NCBI GenBank assembly: GCA_934370915.1
Contig: CAKRNI010000128.1
Location: 1 to 7,112 of the forward strand
Direction: 5' to 3'
DNA length: 7,112 bases
DNA from: an uncultured Lachnospiraceae bacterium
Lineage (GTDB): Bacteria; Bacillota; Clostridia; Lachnospirales; Lachnospiraceae
Shown: positions 6,317 through 7,112 of the stretch, piece by piece
How the letters are laid out: each line of letters opens with the position of its first letter
Numbering within the stretch: position 1 is the first letter of the stretch
Notes under the pieces: model-generated
What the model saw: the letters and a program-made list of their open reading frames with translations, nothing else
Database searches by the model: none
What the model was told of the DNA's origin: nothing
Made by a program: the position numbers and the translations under genes

Positions 6317-7024
6317 ATGAAAACAGTGCTTCGGGCAGAGAAGATCAGTAAGGAATTTAATATGGGAGACGCAGCAGTCTACGCATTGAAGAATGTTTCC
6401 TTTGAAATATATGAGGGAGAGATCGTCGTGATTCTGGGTCCCAGCGGATCAGGAAAAAGTACACTTTTAAATATTTTAGGCGGCATTGAGACTGCTTCTG
6501 AGGGAGAACTTCAGTATGACGGAAGATTTCTTGACTGGAATGACCGGAAATCCCTGACGGACTACAGAAGACGCCATATTGGCTTTGTTTTTCAGTTTTA
6601 CAACCTGCTCCCGGGGCTCACAGCTCTTGAAAATGTGGAACTTGCGGCTGGATTGACCCCAAATCCTCTGGATGCAGGACAACTTCTGGAGGAAGTCGGG
6701 CTTTCGGACCGCTGCGGCCATTTCCCTGCAAAGCTCTCCGGAGGAGAGCAGCAGAGGGCGGCCATCGCCAGAGCGCTCTGCAAAAATCCGGATGTGCTGC
6801 TCTGCGATGAACCTACGGGAGCTCTGGACAGCCGTACCAGCGTTCAGGTCCTAAAGCTTCTATGGAATTTCAACCGGAACTATAAAAAGACACTGCTTAT
6901 CATCACTCACAACGGGAAGATCGCTGAGATTGCGGACCGCGTTTTTTACATGCGGGACGGTTCTCTGGAACGGATCGAGGCGAATGAAACACCGAAAGCG
7001 CCGTGGGAGGTGGACTGGACGTGA
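6317..7024 (+). CDS. ABC transporter ATP-binding protein (MacB/LolD type)
   Basis: A 235-residue ATPase that should drive a membrane partner from the cytoplasmic side. Motifs in order: Y22 in VYALKNVSF as the likely adenine-stacking residue, Walker [10 protein letters not shown] (41-49), Q-loop Q93 in FQFYNLLP, signature LSGGEQQR (140-147), Walker [13 protein letters not shown] (160-171) with catalytic E165, and H-loop H198 in IITHN. The GALD text, the FYNLLP Q-loop and the length of about 235 residues are typical of ATPases paired with FtsX-type permeases (LolD, MacB and BceA groups), which move lipids, peptides or antibiotics or act mechanically; the substrate cannot be told. GTG 6314 and ATG 6317 are adjacent possible starts; I prefer the ATG, with GGGGGGA (6301-6307) 9 nt upstream. 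The stop overlaps the next gene by GTGA. Its promoter carries a palindrome, suggesting induction by relief of repression. Confidence 0.92.
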   Translation: MKTVLRAEKISKEFNMGDAAVYALKNVSFEIYEGEIVVILGPSGSGKSTLLNILGGIETASEGELQYDGRFLDWNDRKSLTDYRRRHIGFVFQFYNLLPGLTALENVELAAGLTPNPLDAGQLLEEVGLSDRCGHFPAKLSGGEQQRAAIARALCKNPDVLLCDEPTGALDSRTSVQVLKLLWNFNRNYKKTLLIITHNGKIAEIADRVFYMRDGSLERIEANETPKAPWEVDWT

Positions 7025-7112
7025 AACTGTTCGCACTCAACACATTTCGGATGGCAAAAAAGAATAAAGGATCTTTTTTGGGAGCTGTGTTTGTCATCGC
7101 CATCGGAATCTT
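7021..7112 (+). CDS. Start of ABC transporter permease (probably FtsX family), truncated by window end
   Basis: The frame opens with GTG 7021 and stays open to the window end (30 full codons). GGAGGT (7006-7011) lies 9 nt upstream, and the start overlaps the ATPase stop as GTGA, implying translational coupling. The N-terminus is a basic amphipathic stretch ([17 protein letters not shown]) followed by the beginning of a hydrophobic segment (SFLGAVFVIAIGI). That is the usual opening of FtsX/MacB-type permeases: a cytoplasmic helix, then TM1. Family assignment rests mainly on the neighbouring ATPase, because too little sequence is visible for conserved permease motifs. Confidence 0.7.
   Translation, partial: MKLFALNTFRMAKKNKGSFLGAVFVIAIGI

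Noticed and set aside
1..7112. CRISPR array, tRNA/rRNA, insertion sequence or phage signature
   Set aside because: No regularly spaced repeats, no transposase or integrase motifs, no terminal inverted repeats and no RNA gene were recognised on either strand.

Overview
The window looks like chromosomal DNA of an anaerobic Gram-positive bacterium, most likely a Clostridia member close to Lachnospiraceae. This rests on four things: roughly balanced base composition, strong GGAGG-type ribosome binding sites, a pyrophosphate-type phosphofructokinase, and an LtaS-like sulfatase-fold membrane protein next to a second-type RsmH methyltransferase. The taxonomic call is inference from remembered family distributions; no search was run.

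Layout from left to right. (1) Positions 1-1434 (+) hold the 3' part of a family C69 (U34) dipeptidase whose catalytic N-terminus lies outside the window. (2) Positions 1435-1625 separate this gene from a convergent one and hold a long imperfect hairpin that reads as the terminator of the minus-strand gene. (3) Positions 1626-2858 (-) encode a 6-phosphofructokinase with the residue pattern of the PPi-dependent type, preceded by an extended -10 promoter and a leader RNA that can fold into two nested stems. (4) Positions 2859-3165 are a divergent promoter region. (5) Positions 3166-6166 (+) hold two genes 34 bp apart, an RsmH-family 16S rRNA methyltransferase with a basic N-terminal extension and an LTA-synthase-like membrane enzyme, closed by a canonical terminator. 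(6) Positions 6219-6316 hold a promoter whose -10 box lies inside a perfect inverted repeat, a good candidate operator. (7) From 6317 onward there is a MacB/LolD-type ABC ATPase overlapping by 4 bp the start of a membrane protein, probably its FtsX-type permease, cut by the window end.

The genes do not form one pathway. They are separate units: peptide breakdown, glycolysis, ribosome modification with envelope polymer synthesis, and a regulated ABC exporter. I found no CRISPR array, mobile element, rRNA or tRNA. I also found no convincing novel multi-gene system. The signals most worth following are regulatory: the operator over the ABC promoter and the folded leader of the phosphofructokinase gene. 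The divergent RsmH paralogue comes next.
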